Below, in pieces: positions 44,350 through 60,268 of a stretch of 64,000 bases of DNA. This DNA is from Flagellatimonas centrodinii (GTDB taxonomy: Bacteria; Pseudomonadota; Gammaproteobacteria; Nevskiales; Nevskiaceae), in contig NZ_CP092104.1 of the NCBI RefSeq assembly GCF_016918765.2, positions 3,348,001 to 3,412,000 of the forward strand, read 5' to 3'. Below the pieces are notes generated by a model, which saw only the letters and a program-made list of their open reading frames with translations, was not told where the DNA came from and ran no database searches. Position 1 is the stretch's first letter. Each line of letters begins with the position of its first letter. The position numbers and the translations under genes were made by a program.

Positions 44350-44730
44350 GTGCTTAACTCGCCCCACAGACTCACTTGGCTGCTGACCATCTTCTTGCTG
44401 GTCGGTCAGGTTGTGGGTGTGCATGCACATGCGTGCTCAGACGGCGATATCGACTGCCTTCAGGAATCGCATGCCGACGCGCTCGTGCATGCGAGTGAAT
44501 CCTGTGCAGAAGAATCCTGTGTGGATACCAGAGTCGAAGTGGGCGACGGTGTGCTGGCCAAGTTGCTTGATCTGGATGATGTCCAGCTGCTCGCGATTGT
44601 TGTTGTGGGCATTCTGGGTTTGCTGCTGTTCTCACGGGGCAGCGATATTACAGCGGAGCGGGCTGCGTCACCCAAGAAGAGCGCGACCGGTCTTCCACCA
44701 CCCGCCAGAGCGCCGCCTCTAACTCTCTAG
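44350..44730 (+). CDS. Small exported/membrane protein at head of czc operon
   Basis: Protein of 126 aa with a signal-like N-terminus ('RLTWLLTIFLLVGQVVGVHAHA'). A short acidic Cys/His region ('CSDGDIDCLQESHADALVHASESCAEESCVDTRVEVG') follows, then one membrane segment ('LLAIVVVGILGLLLF'). Small periplasmic Cys/His proteins often open czc clusters, but I do not claim a specific name. GTG 44350 is the start by frame; no clear ribosome site. It is followed 66 bp later by czcC. Confidence 0.6.
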   Translation: MLNSPHRLTWLLTIFLLVGQVVGVHAHACSDGDIDCLQESHADALVHASESCAEESCVDTRVEVGDGVLAKLLDLDDVQLLAIVVVGILGLLLFSRGSDITAERAASPKKSATGLPPPARAPPLTL

Positions 44731-44796
44731 TCATCATCGCAGGTGCCATAACGGCACCTTCCAGCGCCGGTTGGCGCAATGATTTCTGGAGTCACC

Positions 44797-46104
44797 ATGC
44801 TTGGTTTTCTCTCTCGGTCGGGGCTATATGTCGCCGGTCTGATTTGGCTTTCTGTGGGCCAAGCGCAAGCGCAAATCACAGACACCCTAACGTTGCGGGA
44901 AACCGTACGCCGGGTGACCGAACACAACCCTTCCTTGATGGCTTACGCACCGCGCCTGAAAGCCCTGTCCGGCGACCGCGCGTCAGCTGGTCTCAAACCG
45001 CCAATGGAACTCTCTGCGGAAGCGGACGAATTCGGCGGCTCCAATGAAGCACAGGGCACCCGCAATATTGAATTGACCCTGGCGTTGTCGGGTGTTGTTG
45101 AGCTGGGCGGCCGGCCTGGATCCCGGATCACCATCGTTGACGCCAAAGAGGCCCTGCTTGCCGCTGCGCGCCGGACACAGCTGCTCGATGTCCAGGCCGA
45201 AGCCGCGCGTTTGTTCGTCAAATTGGCCGCACTTCAGCAGGAGCTGGAGGTTGCCCGGCGCGCGGAATCGCTGGCGCGTCAAGCTGAAAAAACAGTCAAG
45301 CAGCGGGTCGAGCGCGGGCGCGCACCCCAGGCGGAATTGCACCGCGCTCAGGCCGCAACCGCCCGTGCCGCCGTCGAGGCGGGCCATGTGGAACATCAGA
45401 TTCCCACACTTAAGGTCAAGCTGGCCGCGCTCTGGGGTGAGACCTCGCCGGATTTCCAGCGCGTGGACGATGATGCGCTGTTTCATACGGGGCGGGCCGG
45501 TGCCTTCGAACCATTGGTTAAGACCCTGGAACAGAGTCCCGACTTGCAGCAATTAGCGAGCCAGGAACGCATCCAGACCGCCAATCTGCGACTGGCTCAG
45601 TCCACGTCGCGCGGTGATGTGCGCTGGCAGGCGGGTGTCCGTCGGCTGGAGGGTTCTGACAGTACGGGCTTGGTGGCTGGACTCAGCATTCCTTTGTTCT
45701 CAGGGCGCCGGGCACGGGGGGATCTTGATGCCGCCAGTGCGCGACATGAAGCTGCACGCTTCGATACCCAAGCAGCGCGGATTGCTGCGCGGGCCACCCT
45801 GTACGAAGCCTGGCAGCATCGCAGCCATGCCATCGAAGCCTTTGCGGCGCTGCGCGATGCCGTTATCCCAAGGTTGGAATCGGCGCTGAGCGATACCCGC
45901 GAGGCCTACCGTGCCGGCCGCTACAGCTATCTGGACCTGATCGCGGCCAGGCAAGAACTCATCGATGCACGGCTGGCATTGCTGGATGCCGCCCGTCGCG
46001 CACACCTCAACCGCATTGAATTGGAGCGCCTGGCCGGCGCGGCACTGACCGCCGCCGATGGTGACCCAGCAGAAGAACACAAGGATCAAAACCATGACCA
46101 CTAA
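44797..46104 (+). CDS. czcC: TolC-type outer membrane factor of czc system
   Basis: Outer-membrane efflux channel of 435 aa, CzcC-like. A signal peptide (to ~27) is followed by two TolC-like repeats of long helices ('TLTLRETVRRVTEHNPSLMAYAPRLKA...', 'RVERGRAPQAELHRAQAATARAAVEAGHVEHQIPTLKVKLAALWG', 'REAYRAGRYSYLDLIAARQELIDARLALLDAARRAHLNRIELERLAG'). The final residues are His/Asp-rich (HKDQNHDH). TGGAG precedes ATG 44797. Together with the next two genes it forms the tripartite divalent-cation pump. Codon use is more even and GC lower than in the second set. Confidence 0.9.
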   Translation: MLGFLSRSGLYVAGLIWLSVGQAQAQITDTLTLRETVRRVTEHNPSLMAYAPRLKALSGDRASAGLKPPMELSAEADEFGGSNEAQGTRNIELTLALSGVVELGGRPGSRITIVDAKEALLAAARRTQLLDVQAEAARLFVKLAALQQELEVARRAESLARQAEKTVKQRVERGRAPQAELHRAQAATARAAVEAGHVEHQIPTLKVKLAALWGETSPDFQRVDDDALFHTGRAGAFEPLVKTLEQSPDLQQLASQERIQTANLRLAQSTSRGDVRWQAGVRRLEGSDSTGLVAGLSIPLFSGRRARGDLDAASARHEAARFDTQAARIAARATLYEAWQHRSHAIEAFAALRDAVIPRLESALSDTREAYRAGRYSYLDLIAARQELIDARLALLDAARRAHLNRIELERLAGAALTAADGDPAEEHKDQNHDH

Positions 46105-47125
46105 GAAAAACTTTGCCGCTGCAAGCCTGTTCGCAACGACCTTGGCACTGATCGCAGCAGGATTTGTTCCCGGCGCTTTCGCATCGAATGACGCTCATGA
46201 CCATTCCTCGCATGATGAGGCCGATTCAGAGCAGCTTGAAGGTCATCGCAAACCGCACGAAGGCGAAGATGATGATGGCCAACACGATGACGAAGGCCAT
46301 GGAGAGCATCATGATGAAGCTGACGTCGTTGAACTAAACGAAGCACAAATCGCCTTGGCGAAATTGGAAATCTCCACGGCTGGCCCTGGCACATTGCGCC
46401 AGACCTTACCGGTCTATGGTCGGATTGAAGCAATGCCATCTCGTATGGCCGTTGTGCACGCCCGCTACCCCGGCCAGATATTGGAGCTGCGCGCGGACAT
46501 TGGTCAGAACGTGTCTCGAGGGGATGTGATCGCTACCGTGGAAGCCGATGACAGCCTGCGGCCCTACAAGCTGCTCGCACCGATTGACGGCACCGTGGTT
46601 GATCGCATGGCCTCGGCCGGCGAAGCGACCGCTGGTCGGCCGCTGCTGCGCATCGCGGATTATTCTAAAGTCTGGGCCCAGCTGGCGGTGTTTCCGTCGC
46701 AAGCAGCAGCCGTCGAGCTTGGCCAGACCGTCATGCTCTTTGGCGACAACGTGCAGGCCGAGGGCGTCATCGACTGGATCGCCCCGGCTGCCGACCATGG
46801 CCCTGCTCGAAGTGCGCGTGTGGTGCTGGACAACCCAGATGGTCGCTGGGTGCCAGAAAGCACAGTTCGGGCCGAGATCGTCACCGCTGTAACATCGGTT
46901 GATCTCGTCATTGAAACCCCGAGCTTGCAGGACATTGAAGGTCAGCGTGCCGTTTTTGTGCAGGACGGTCAGCGCTTTGAAGCTCACGCACTGACCTTGG
47001 GCCGCAGCGATGGTCGTATGGCCGAGGTACTGGGCGGCCTGGAACCTGGTGCGCGCTATGTGACAACGAACAGCTACTTGCTGAAAGCCGAGCTGGAGAA
47101 ATCCAGCGCCGAGCACGATCACTAA
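46094..47125 (+). CDS. czcB: RND periplasmic adaptor of czc system
   Basis: Membrane-fusion protein of 343 aa linking pump and channel. The signal peptide (~1-28) precedes a long His/Asp/Glu-rich segment ('DAHDHSSHDEADSEQLEG', 'DDGQHDDEGHGEHHDEADVV'), a likely metal-binding region. The lipoyl/barrel-sandwich hybrid domain ('ARYPGQILELRADIGQNVSRGDVIATVEADDSLRPYKLLAPIDGTVVDRMASAGEAT') and beta-barrel ('YSKVWAQLAVFPSQAAAVELGQTVML') follow. It ends 'SSAEHDH'. AAGGAT precedes ATG 46094; the gene overlaps the czcC end by 11 bp. Confidence 0.93.
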   Translation: MTTKKNFAAASLFATTLALIAAGFVPGAFASNDAHDHSSHDEADSEQLEGHRKPHEGEDDDGQHDDEGHGEHHDEADVVELNEAQIALAKLEISTAGPGTLRQTLPVYGRIEAMPSRMAVVHARYPGQILELRADIGQNVSRGDVIATVEADDSLRPYKLLAPIDGTVVDRMASAGEATAGRPLLRIADYSKVWAQLAVFPSQAAAVELGQTVMLFGDNVQAEGVIDWIAPAADHGPARSARVVLDNPDGRWVPESTVRAEIVTAVTSVDLVIETPSLQDIEGQRAVFVQDGQRFEAHALTLGRSDGRMAEVLGGLEPGARYVTTNSYLLKAELEKSSAEHDH

Positions 47126-50939
<3,814 letters not shown>

Positions 50940-50943
<4 letters not shown>

Positions 50944-51917
50944 CAGCCAAGGCCTTTTCCAAGTTGTCGGCACAGGCGTTTGCCCGCTTGAGTGAATCAG
51001 TCTCGGTCCTGGTACTTGATGCGCGGCGTAAAGCCGCCTTTGCTCGCGAACCGCAAGAGATTCGTGGCGCCGTCCCCTTGTATCTGGACACTCAAGCCAT
51101 TCAGATTCCGGATTGCGATCGATCACGGCCTATCGCGGTGTACTGCGTCTGCGATGGGGATGCGTCCAGCGTGCGCGTCGCGCTTTGGCTCGTGGCTGCG
51201 GGCTATGAGGACGTCACGGTGCTGGATGGCGGGTTACCAAGCTGGCGAGAGGCCGGTTTACCGGTCGAGCCCATCGATACTGACGCGCATGCCAAATTGA
51301 CCTGGCAGACGGCACCACGACTGACCGCTGATGCGGAGCGGCCAATTGCCGAGCAATCATGGCTGGCGGGGGATTCCTTGCCTGTCCGTCGCAAGCTCGC
51401 GGTACTTTTTGTCGATATTGTCGATTCCACCAGCCTGATTGAATCGCAGGATCCCAAAGCGGCATTCGGAGCGATTCAGGAATTCATGACGGTCGTCGTC
51501 GAGGAAGGCGTCGCCCATTGCGGTGATGTCCGTGACTTCGAAGGCGACGGCGCCTTGTTGTACTTCGCAGGAGTCGGTGAAGCACTGCCGGCCGCGTTCG
51601 CGATTCGGGACCGTCTCAATGCCGAACGGGCAAATGGCTATGCTATCCCGGAAGCCCGATTCGGTTTGGCCTTCGGGGAACTGCTGGCGGGCTACGTTGG
51701 CAATCATGTCCGCCGCTCACTGCTACTTGTGGGGCCGGCAGTCCATGCTGCGGCACGACTTCAGAAAATCGCCAAACCCGGCCAGATTGCAACGGCCCGT
51801 GAAGTCCTGGATCTGGCGGCGGGTAGTGATCCTGATTTGGTCACACGCTTTGAGATGCAAAGCGAAAAGGTCAGCTTGAAGGGCTTCAAGCAAACGGTGT
51901 CAGTGTGGACCTGCTGA
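50940..51917 (+). CDS. Rhodanese fused to an atypical class III nucleotide cyclase
   Basis: Soluble protein of 325 aa. Residues ~1-115 are a rhodanese domain with the active-site Cys69 ('VYCVCDGDASSVRVALWLVAAGYEDVTVLDGGLPSWREAGLPVE'). Residues ~150-320 are a class III cyclase domain: metal Asps in 'LAVLFVDIVDSTSLI' and 'DFEGDGAL', Arg273 in 'AARL'. The substrate-selecting Lys position is Asp, and the catalytic Asn position is His269 ('GPAVHAAARL'). The cyclase may be weak, altered in substrate, or a regulatory relic. Overlaps the CDF gene by four bases (ATGA). Links sulfur chemistry to a signalling-like domain inside a metal operon. Confidence 0.85.
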
Positions 51918-51935
51918 TTTCGATGCTCTGACGTT

Positions 51936-52268
51936 TTAAGCGGTCCGTGCACCAAACATAATGATGCCCATACCAACTAGGCAGACACCGACTCCAATCA
52001 CGTCGGTCGCTGTGGGGCGGACAGAATCGACCGCCCAGAGCCACACCAGCGCCACGCTGACATAGACACCACCATAGGCCGCGTAAACGCGCCCGGCTGC
52101 GTGTGGATGCAAGGTGAGAAGCCAGGCGAACAGGGCAAAGCTGCAGGCCGCAGGAACCACCAGCCAGATGCTATGGCCATGCTTGAGCCAGAGATAGGGC
52201 AAATAGCAGCCAACAATCTCGGCAATCGCGGTCAGGACAAAAAGTCCGAATGTTTTGAAAATTTCCAT
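51936..52268 (-). CDS. YnfA-family (UPF0060) membrane protein
   Basis: Small membrane protein of 110 aa with four membrane segments, related to SMR transporters. '[65 protein letters not shown]' and '[17 protein letters not shown]' are family hallmarks. YnfA homologues have been tied to drug or metal tolerance in some bacteria. It faces the end of the czc cluster (18 bp between stops) and belongs by composition to the lower-GC segment. Confidence 0.92.
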   Translation of the reverse strand: MEIFKTFGLFVLTAIAEIVGCYLPYLWLKHGHSIWLVVPAACSFALFAWLLTLHPHAAGRVYAAYGGVYVSVALVWLWAVDSVRPTATDVIGVGVCLVGMGIIMFGARTA

Positions 52269-52439
52269 CTTTGTCTAAGGCTCAGATGATTTCGTCACTA
52301 AGGCTACGAGAGTGTACCTCCACGAACACTTGAGGGCTGATTAGGTGATAGATCCAAAAGCCGCGACACGTACTCAGGCCAGATTCCGCAAGCTTTCGGC
52401 CTGGGTCGAAGCCATCTCAAAAGAAATCATCAAACCCTC

Positions 52440-52470
52440 TTGACTCTGTAGTAACTAAAGAGTTTAGGCT
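52440..52470 (+). promoter_or_regulatory. MerR-type metal-responsive promoter/operator
   Basis: A -35 TTGACT (52440-52445) and a -10-like TAGGCT (52465-52470) are separated by 19 bp, the long spacer required by MerR-family activators. The spacer holds an ACTCT...AGAGT dyad, and the layout closely follows PbrR/CadR/ZntR operators ('TTGACTCT.TAGTAACTA'). It lies about 34 bp before the second czcB start. No MerR gene is in this window. Confidence 0.82.
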
Positions 52471-52503
52471 GGTTCCTACATCGCACTTTGGATAAGGACA
52501 TAT

Positions 52504-53832
52504 GTGCCACCCATGAAGCCGCCACTGAACGAAAACGCGCGTGCTGATGCTGCATCTGCGCCTAAAACTGCCAGCACTCGAAATGAAAGGCTGCTTGCCG
52601 TCGGGGGCATTGTCGGCGCCCTGATGGCGACACTGCTGGCCATCGGCCTGCCGGCACCGGCTTCGGCGGCCGCAGACGATCACGCCAGTGCGCGTGAGCA
52701 GAAGGGTCCGCACGGCGGCCGTCTGCTCGAACACGAGGACGGCTTCAATCTGGAAATCACCATCGCCGAGCGCGGCATCCCGCCCGAGTTCCGGGTCTAC
52801 CCGCGACGCGATGCAACACCGCTGCCGGTGGAGGACGTCGCGGTCGAGATCCGCCTGCGTCGTATCACCGGCCTGCCCGATGGCACCGTCGATCACCATC
52901 AGCTGGTGCCGGCGGGCGACTGGCTGCGCAGTCCCGACACGGTCTACGAGCCACACGCCTTCACGGTGGCGGTGTCGGCGGTACACGCCGGCAAGCGCTA
53001 TCGCTGGCAGTACGATTCCCCCGAAGGCCGTGTCGACATCGCTGCCGACAAGGCGGGCACGTTCGGATTGCGCACCGCCGCAGCGACGGCCGGTGAGATC
53101 CGCGAAACCCGTTCTCTGTATGGCCGCATTGCGATTCCCGAAGATCGCCAGTGGACCGTCGGCGCCCGCTTCCCCGGACTGGTGCAGTCGGTTGCGGTGC
53201 GCTCCGGCGATGGGGTCCGCAAGGGCCAGGTGCTGGCGCGGGTGGAGAGCAGCGACAGCCTGCGCAGCTACGCGGTCACCGCGCCCGCCGACGGTGTGGT
53301 GCAGACGCGCCTGGTGAACCCCGGAGAGCTGACATCCGGAGCGATGTTCCGGCTCATTGATCCATCGGAGGTCTGGGCCGAACTGCAGGTGTTTCCCGGC
53401 GACCAGGGTCGCGTGCAGGCGGGCGCACCGGTTCGTGTGTGGCTACCCACCGGGGACACGGCGATGGACGGCACCCTCGCCTACCTGTCGCCGACTGCCG
53501 ATGACAACCAGGCCCGTCACGCCCGCGTGATCATCGACAACCGCGACGGTCGCTGGCCGCCCGGCGCCCATGTCGAAGCGGAGGTCACCATCCATCGCCG
53601 CGATGCCCCACTGGTGGTCCCGGAAGCGGCGGTGCAGACCTTCCGCGACTGGGAGGTGGTGTTCGTCCGCGAGGGCATCCACTACCAGGCTCTGCCGGTG
53701 ACCCTGGGCGCCCGCGACCGTGAACACGTCGAAATCCTCGACGGCCTGTTGCCCGGCGCCGACGTGGTCACCGACAACGCCTACCTGCTCAAGGCGGACC
53801 TGGAGAAATCCGGCGCCGCCCACGATCACTGA
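52504..53832 (+). CDS. czcB: RND periplasmic adaptor of second czc-like system
   Basis: Membrane-fusion protein of 442 aa. The signal/anchor segment lies at ~28-58. A CzcB-type N-terminal domain ('GPHGGRLLEHEDGFNLEITIAERGIPPEFRVYPRRD') precedes the barrel-sandwich hybrid ('LVQSVAVRSGDGVRKGQVLARVESSDSLRSYAVTAPADGVV') and beta-barrel ('SEVWAELQVFPGDQGRVQAGAPVRVW'). The end 'KSGAAHDH' matches the first CzcB. GTG 52504 has AAGGA five bases upstream; ATG 52513 is further away. The 235 bp before it hold the MerR-type promoter. High GC contrasts with the first set. Confidence 0.93.
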   Translation: MPPMKPPLNENARADAASAPKTASTRNERLLAVGGIVGALMATLLAIGLPAPASAAADDHASAREQKGPHGGRLLEHEDGFNLEITIAERGIPPEFRVYPRRDATPLPVEDVAVEIRLRRITGLPDGTVDHHQLVPAGDWLRSPDTVYEPHAFTVAVSAVHAGKRYRWQYDSPEGRVDIAADKAGTFGLRTAAATAGEIRETRSLYGRIAIPEDRQWTVGARFPGLVQSVAVRSGDGVRKGQVLARVESSDSLRSYAVTAPADGVVQTRLVNPGELTSGAMFRLIDPSEVWAELQVFPGDQGRVQAGAPVRVWLPTGDTAMDGTLAYLSPTADDNQARHARVIIDNRDGRWPPGAHVEAEVTIHRRDAPLVVPEAAVQTFRDWEVVFVREGIHYQALPVTLGARDREHVEILDGLLPGADVVTDNAYLLKADLEKSGAAHDH

Positions 53833-53863
53833 TCCCGCAACGCGGGTCACCGGAACCTTACTC

Positions 53864-57353
<3,490 letters not shown>

Positions 57354-57365
57354 GGTCGAAGCCCC

Positions 57366-57728
57366 ATGCTGAAACGTCATCCCCTCTGGATTGCCGTGCC
57401 GCTGGGCCTGCTGCTGTTGCTGCAGGCCCTGGCGGTGGCGGCCGCCCCGATCAGCGGCGATGGCGCGGACGACGGCGACACCCCGATGACGATGTCGCCC
57501 TGCCATGGCGATGCGAACGCCTCGGGCGACACCCCCGCCGCCGCGGAGTGCTGTGACGCCGACTGCCCGCACATGGCGGCCTGCGCACTGGGCCACCTGG
57601 CAGCGGCAACGCCGATGGTGGCGTCGTTGGCACGCCCAGCGACTGCGGCCACGGTCGTCTCGGTCGACCGTCTCATCTTGCGTCCGCCAACACCGCAACT
57701 GCGTCCTCCCATCGTCTCCCACGGTTGA
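57366..57728 (+). CDS. Small exported Cys/His protein of the cus cluster
   Basis: Protein of 120 aa with a signal peptide (1-26) and a Cys/His/Met region ('TPMTMSPCHGDANASG', 'AAECCDADCPHMAACALGH'), a likely periplasmic metal-binding segment. The C-terminus is Pro-rich. Similar proteins of the DUF2946 type precede copper-efflux genes, but I do not assign it firmly. It starts 12 bp after czcA and precedes cusC. Confidence 0.65.
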   Translation: MLKRHPLWIAVPLGLLLLLQALAVAAAPISGDGADDGDTPMTMSPCHGDANASGDTPAAAECCDADCPHMAACALGHLAAATPMVASLARPATAATVVSVDRLILRPPTPQLRPPIVSHG

Positions 57729-57788
57729 TCCGTCGCCGGCTCCCTGCGAGTCGCTCCGGGCTGCAAGGCCCGACCGTGGAGACGTTTC

Positions 57789-59087
57789 ATGTTCCTGTTC
57801 CCCTGGCACCCGGCCGGGTGCCCTGCCGTGGTGGGCCTGCTGCTGTGCGGGCTGGCCACCGCCACATGGGCGGCGCCCGCTGACCCACCGCTGAGCCTGC
57901 CGGCCGCGCAGGCGATCGCCCTGACCCAGCAACCGCTGCTGCAGGCGCTGGAAGCCGAGCGACGTGCGCTGGGCGACACCGCCATCGCCGCGCGTCAGTT
58001 ACCGGACCCGCAGATGATGGCCGCGGTCAGCGGCCTGCCGGCCAACGGCGATGACGCCGGCCGCCTGGACCGCGAGCGCATGTCACAGCTCAGCCTGTCG
58101 CTGCAGCAGACCTTTCCGGGTGCCGGCAAACGTCAGGCACGCGGTAATCAGGCCGATGCCGAGGCGGCGGTGCGAGCGGCACAGCACGCTGCCACCACAC
58201 GCGACATCCGCCAGGCCGTTGCGCTCGACTGGCTGGCGCTGTGGCGGGCCCAGCGGCAACGCATGCTGACGGCGGAACAGCGGGTCGTCGTGGACACCCA
58301 GGTCGAGTCCGCCGCCATCGCGGTACGCAGCGGCGGTGACGGCCGGCAGGCCCTGCTGCTGGCCGCGCGCGTGGCGGCCGGCCGCCAGCAGGACCAGCTG
58401 GCGGCCGCCGACCAGGCGGTGGCGCGTGCCCAACGCGCACTCGGGCGCTGGATCGGCGAGGCTGCGCAACGCCCGCTCAGTGACGACCTCCCCGCGCTGC
58501 CAGCCGTGCTGCCACTGGCGCAGGCCCAGGCACGCCTCGCCACCCATCCCGCGCTACGCGCACTGCGCGCGGTACAGGCGGTGCGCAGCGCCGAGGCCGA
58601 CTTCGCCCGAGCCGACTATCGGCCAGACTGGCGTGCGGAACTCGGCGTCGGCTATCGCCCCGCGTTTTCGGAGTTGGTGACGCTGCGGGTTGGAGTCGAC
58701 CTGCCGGTTTTCACCGCCCGCCGTCAGGACCGACGCCTGGCGGCGGCACTGGCCGGGGGCGATGCCGCCCAGGCCCGCCTCGATGACCTGCATCGGCGGC
58801 TGTCCGCAGCGCTGGCCCTGGCACATGACGAGGCCACGAGACTGGCCGCCCGGCTGAACCATTACGACACCACGCTGCTGGCGGATGGCGAAGCGCGGGT
58901 CGCCGCCGCGCTCGCGGGCTGGCAGGCCGGCCGCGACGACCTCGACGGGGTGCTGTCGGCCCGCCGCGATCTGCTCGATCTGCGTCTTGCCCGGCTGGCC
59001 CTGCAGCACGACCACGCGGCCCGCCTCGTGGAACTCGAATCCCTCGGCGCGACCACCGCGCCTGATGTCCGGAACCCCACGCCATGA
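57789..59087 (+). CDS. cusC: TolC-type outer membrane factor of cus system
   Basis: Outer-membrane efflux protein of 432 aa with a signal peptide (1-29) and the two helical repeats of the family ('LSLSLQQTFPGAGKRQARGNQADAEAAVRAAQ', 'DHAARLVELESLGATTAPD'). GGAG precedes ATG 57789. Its stop overlaps the adaptor start (ATGA). As channel for a CusBA pump it is the CusC-like partner; TolC family members are diverse, so the symbol rests on context. Confidence 0.87.
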   Translation: MFLFPWHPAGCPAVVGLLLCGLATATWAAPADPPLSLPAAQAIALTQQPLLQALEAERRALGDTAIAARQLPDPQMMAAVSGLPANGDDAGRLDRERMSQLSLSLQQTFPGAGKRQARGNQADAEAAVRAAQHAATTRDIRQAVALDWLALWRAQRQRMLTAEQRVVVDTQVESAAIAVRSGGDGRQALLLAARVAAGRQQDQLAAADQAVARAQRALGRWIGEAAQRPLSDDLPALPAVLPLAQAQARLATHPALRALRAVQAVRSAEADFARADYRPDWRAELGVGYRPAFSELVTLRVGVDLPVFTARRQDRRLAAALAGGDAAQARLDDLHRRLSAALALAHDEATRLAARLNHYDTTLLADGEARVAAALAGWQAGRDDLDGVLSARRDLLDLRLARLALQHDHAARLVELESLGATTAPDVRNPTP

Positions 59088-60268
59088 AACAGTCTCTGAT
59101 GATCGGTCTCGTTGTCCTCATCGCGCTCGCCATCGGCATCGGCCTGGCCGCACGCCATGCCGATGACCGTCATATCCCCGTCGCTGTCGTCGAGGATGAC
59201 GGCAGCGTCCGCTACACCTGCGCGATGCACCCGGAAGTCGACCTCGCCGCGCCCGGCAACTGCCCCATCTGCGGCATGGCGTTGATCCCGAAACAGCGCG
59301 AAACCGCGGGGCCCGGCACCGTTCACATCGACCCGGCGATGGTCCAGAACCTGGGCATGCGTACCGCGACGGTGACGCGCGGTGCGCTGTCGGCGGGTAT
59401 CACCGCCCAGGGTGCGGTGATGGAGGATGAGCAGCGGGTGACGGTGATCACCTCGCGTACATCGGGGTGGGTTGAGAAGCTTCTGGTCGACGGCACCGGC
59501 GATGTCGTCACTGCCGGCCAGCCGCTGGCGCGGCTCTACGCGCCGGCGCTCGAAAGCGCGCAGCAGGAACTCGCGCTGGCCCGCAAGCTCGACGATGCAT
59601 CGCTGATCTCGGCCGCCATCGCCCGGCTCCGCAATCTGGGCATTGACGACACCGATGCCGGGGGTCGGGCCGTCCTTCGGGCACCGGCGGACGGCGTGAT
59701 CACCACGCTGATGATTCGTGATGGCGCGGAAGTCGGACCCGGCATGCCGCTGATGACGCTGACCGACCTTCGCCAGGTGTGGGTGCGCGCGGAGGTGCCG
59801 GAAGCCCAGGCACCGGGGCTGGTGCGCGGTCAGCCGGTCTCGCTGCAGGTTCCCGGAGGCGGGTCCGATACCATCGCCGGACACATCGACACGGTCTATC
59901 CGGAGCTTGATCGCGACACCCGTCGCGTCGGTGTGCGGGTGGTTGTCGACAACCCGGACCTGCGGCTGCGACCCGGCATGTTCGCCCAGGTTCACTTCAA
60001 AGGTGCCACTGCAACACCGGTGCTGCGGGTGCCCAGCGAGGCGCTGATCCGCACCGGCCGTCGCAACACCGTGATCGTCGCCGAGGGGGATGGGCACTAC
60101 CGGCCGGTGGCGGTCACGCCGGGCCGTGAGGTGGACGGTGATACCGAGATCCTCGACGGCCTGATGGAGGGCGACCGGGTGGTGGTATCCGGCCAGTTCC
60201 TGATTGACTCGGAGGCCAGCCTGCGTGGTGCCTTCCACCGCATGGGCGACGACGGAGCCATCCGATGA
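59084..60268 (+). CDS. cusB: Cu/Ag-type RND periplasmic adaptor with heavy-metal-binding domain
   Basis: Membrane-fusion protein of 394 aa with an N-terminal anchor (7-24). A heavy-metal-binding domain follows: '[22 protein letters not shown]' with Cys46, His49, Cys60 and Cys63. The CusB-type body has '[34 protein letters not shown]', and '[12 protein letters not shown]'-like barrel elements. It binds Cu(I)/Ag(I) in CusB relatives and passes it to CusA. It overlaps both neighbours by four bases. Confidence 0.93.
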   Translation: MKQSLMIGLVVLIALAIGIGLAARHADDRHIPVAVVEDDGSVRYTCAMHPEVDLAAPGNCPICGMALIPKQRETAGPGTVHIDPAMVQNLGMRTATVTRGALSAGITAQGAVMEDEQRVTVITSRTSGWVEKLLVDGTGDVVTAGQPLARLYAPALESAQQELALARKLDDASLISAAIARLRNLGIDDTDAGGRAVLRAPADGVITTLMIRDGAEVGPGMPLMTLTDLRQVWVRAEVPEAQAPGLVRGQPVSLQVPGGGSDTIAGHIDTVYPELDRDTRRVGVRVVVDNPDLRLRPGMFAQVHFKGATATPVLRVPSEALIRTGRRNTVIVAEGDGHYRPVAVTPGREVDGDTEILDGLMEGDRVVVSGQFLIDSEASLRGAFHRMGDDGAIR

